In this document: one piece after another, positions 63,613-64,000 of the stretch
How positions within the stretch are numbered: the stretch's first letter is position 1
How the letters are laid out: the number at the start of each line of letters is the position of its first letter
Source of the DNA: Prionace glauca
Lineage: Eukaryota > Chordata > Chondrichthyes > Carcharhiniformes > Carcharhinidae
Direction of reading: 5' to 3'
Length of the DNA: 64,000 nucleotides
Assembly: GCA_037974335.1 (NCBI GenBank)
Contig: CM075759.1
Coordinates: 40,309,421 to 40,373,420, forward strand
The notes under the pieces: generated by a model
Database searches by the model: none
What the model saw: the letters and a program-made list of their open reading frames with translations, nothing else
What the model was told of the DNA's origin: nothing
Translations under genes and position numbers: made by a program

Positions 63613-64000
63613 AGAGTGGTATTCCAGGGCATCTCAGAAGGCATTGCCCAGTTACACATACTGCTGTCCGGCTAGAGTCACATCCTGCTGATGGTGGATC
63701 TTCAAATCGAAGCTGGAAAAAGTGAAAATGATGAGATTGATGAGAGTGGATTGTTATATTTGGCACCTTGTGAAATTGATTTGTGCACAACTTGACATTT
63801 GACAAAGCACACAGCCAAACACACACCCACACATTCTCTCTTGTTCTCATTCTGTCTCACATATTATCTTCTTTTCATATACACATGCACTTAGACACAC
63901 ACACACACACACTCATATGAATACACACATTTTTCTGCAACTTAAGACTCCACCTTGCCTTCCTGGGAGGCTTCAGAGATAATGACCCCAACTATCTTTC
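63613..64000. other. Non-coding right edge
   Basis: No gene seen; a short (CA)n run near 63896-63912. Confidence 0.5.

Noticed and set aside
1-64000. Retrovirus-like or other capsid- or envelope-bearing elements
   Set aside because: None recognised; all reverse-transcriptase sequence seen is of CR1 LINE type (FADD box with CR1 C-terminal region and octamer tails).

Overview
The window looks like elasmobranch (shark or ray) nuclear DNA. The diagnostic content is a complete IgM heavy-chain cluster in the compact VH-D1-D2-JH-CH1-CH4-TM layout known from cartilaginous fishes. It sits among GPR139-like receptor exons and very many CR1-type LINE and tRNA-derived SINE copies of the kind that fill shark genomes. 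The species cannot be named from this sequence alone.

Layout. (1) 1-6.7 kb: the 3' end of an intact GPR139-like GPCR on the + strand, an expanded 22-bp minisatellite, an old CR1 copy and an isolated GPCR-type first exon. (2) 6.8-13.2 kb: CR1 and SINE copies, one SINE split by a CR1 fragment, and a CpG-rich promoter-like stretch at 11.88-12.56 kb. (3) 13.6-19.7 kb: a cluster of eight decayed tRNA genes or tRNA pseudogenes of different isotypes on both strands, one split by a foldback element; a ninth lies at 26.5 kb. (4) 21.6-24.4 kb: a two-exon GPR139-like receptor pseudogene. (5) 29.6-50.7 kb, - strand: the IgM cluster, about 21 kb. (6) 50.2-53.7 and 60.6-63.6 kb: two diverged copies of a VH gene plus its upstream DNA; the second copy holds a broken VH. 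(7) 53.7-60.6 kb: decayed tandem repeats, a CR1 copy with most of its reverse transcriptase, and SINEs.

How the Ig genes work together. On the - strand the leader and VH end in a 23-bp-spacer signal. D1 carries 12- and 22-bp spacers, D2 carries 12 and 12, and JH carries 23, so the 12/23 rule permits V-D1-D2-J joining. No joined segments are seen, so the cluster is in germline configuration. JH splices in phase 1 into CH1, and CH1 to CH4 follow with phase-1 junctions. CH4 ends either in a secretory tail with nearby AATAAA signals or, through an internal donor, joins two short transmembrane exons. All exons are open and their splice sites are visible, so the gene looks capable of making secreted and membrane IgM.

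The 10.2-kb J-CH1 intron, where other jawed vertebrates keep an enhancer and tetrapods a switch region, is packed with tandem arrays: a 37-bp unit about 36 times, a pyrimidine-rich array, 1.6 kb of TGAG-type repeat, and an AT-rich degenerate array. Several CR1 copies lie within the cluster. Two of them have empty sites in paralogous sequence in this window, so their insertion can be ordered after the local duplications.
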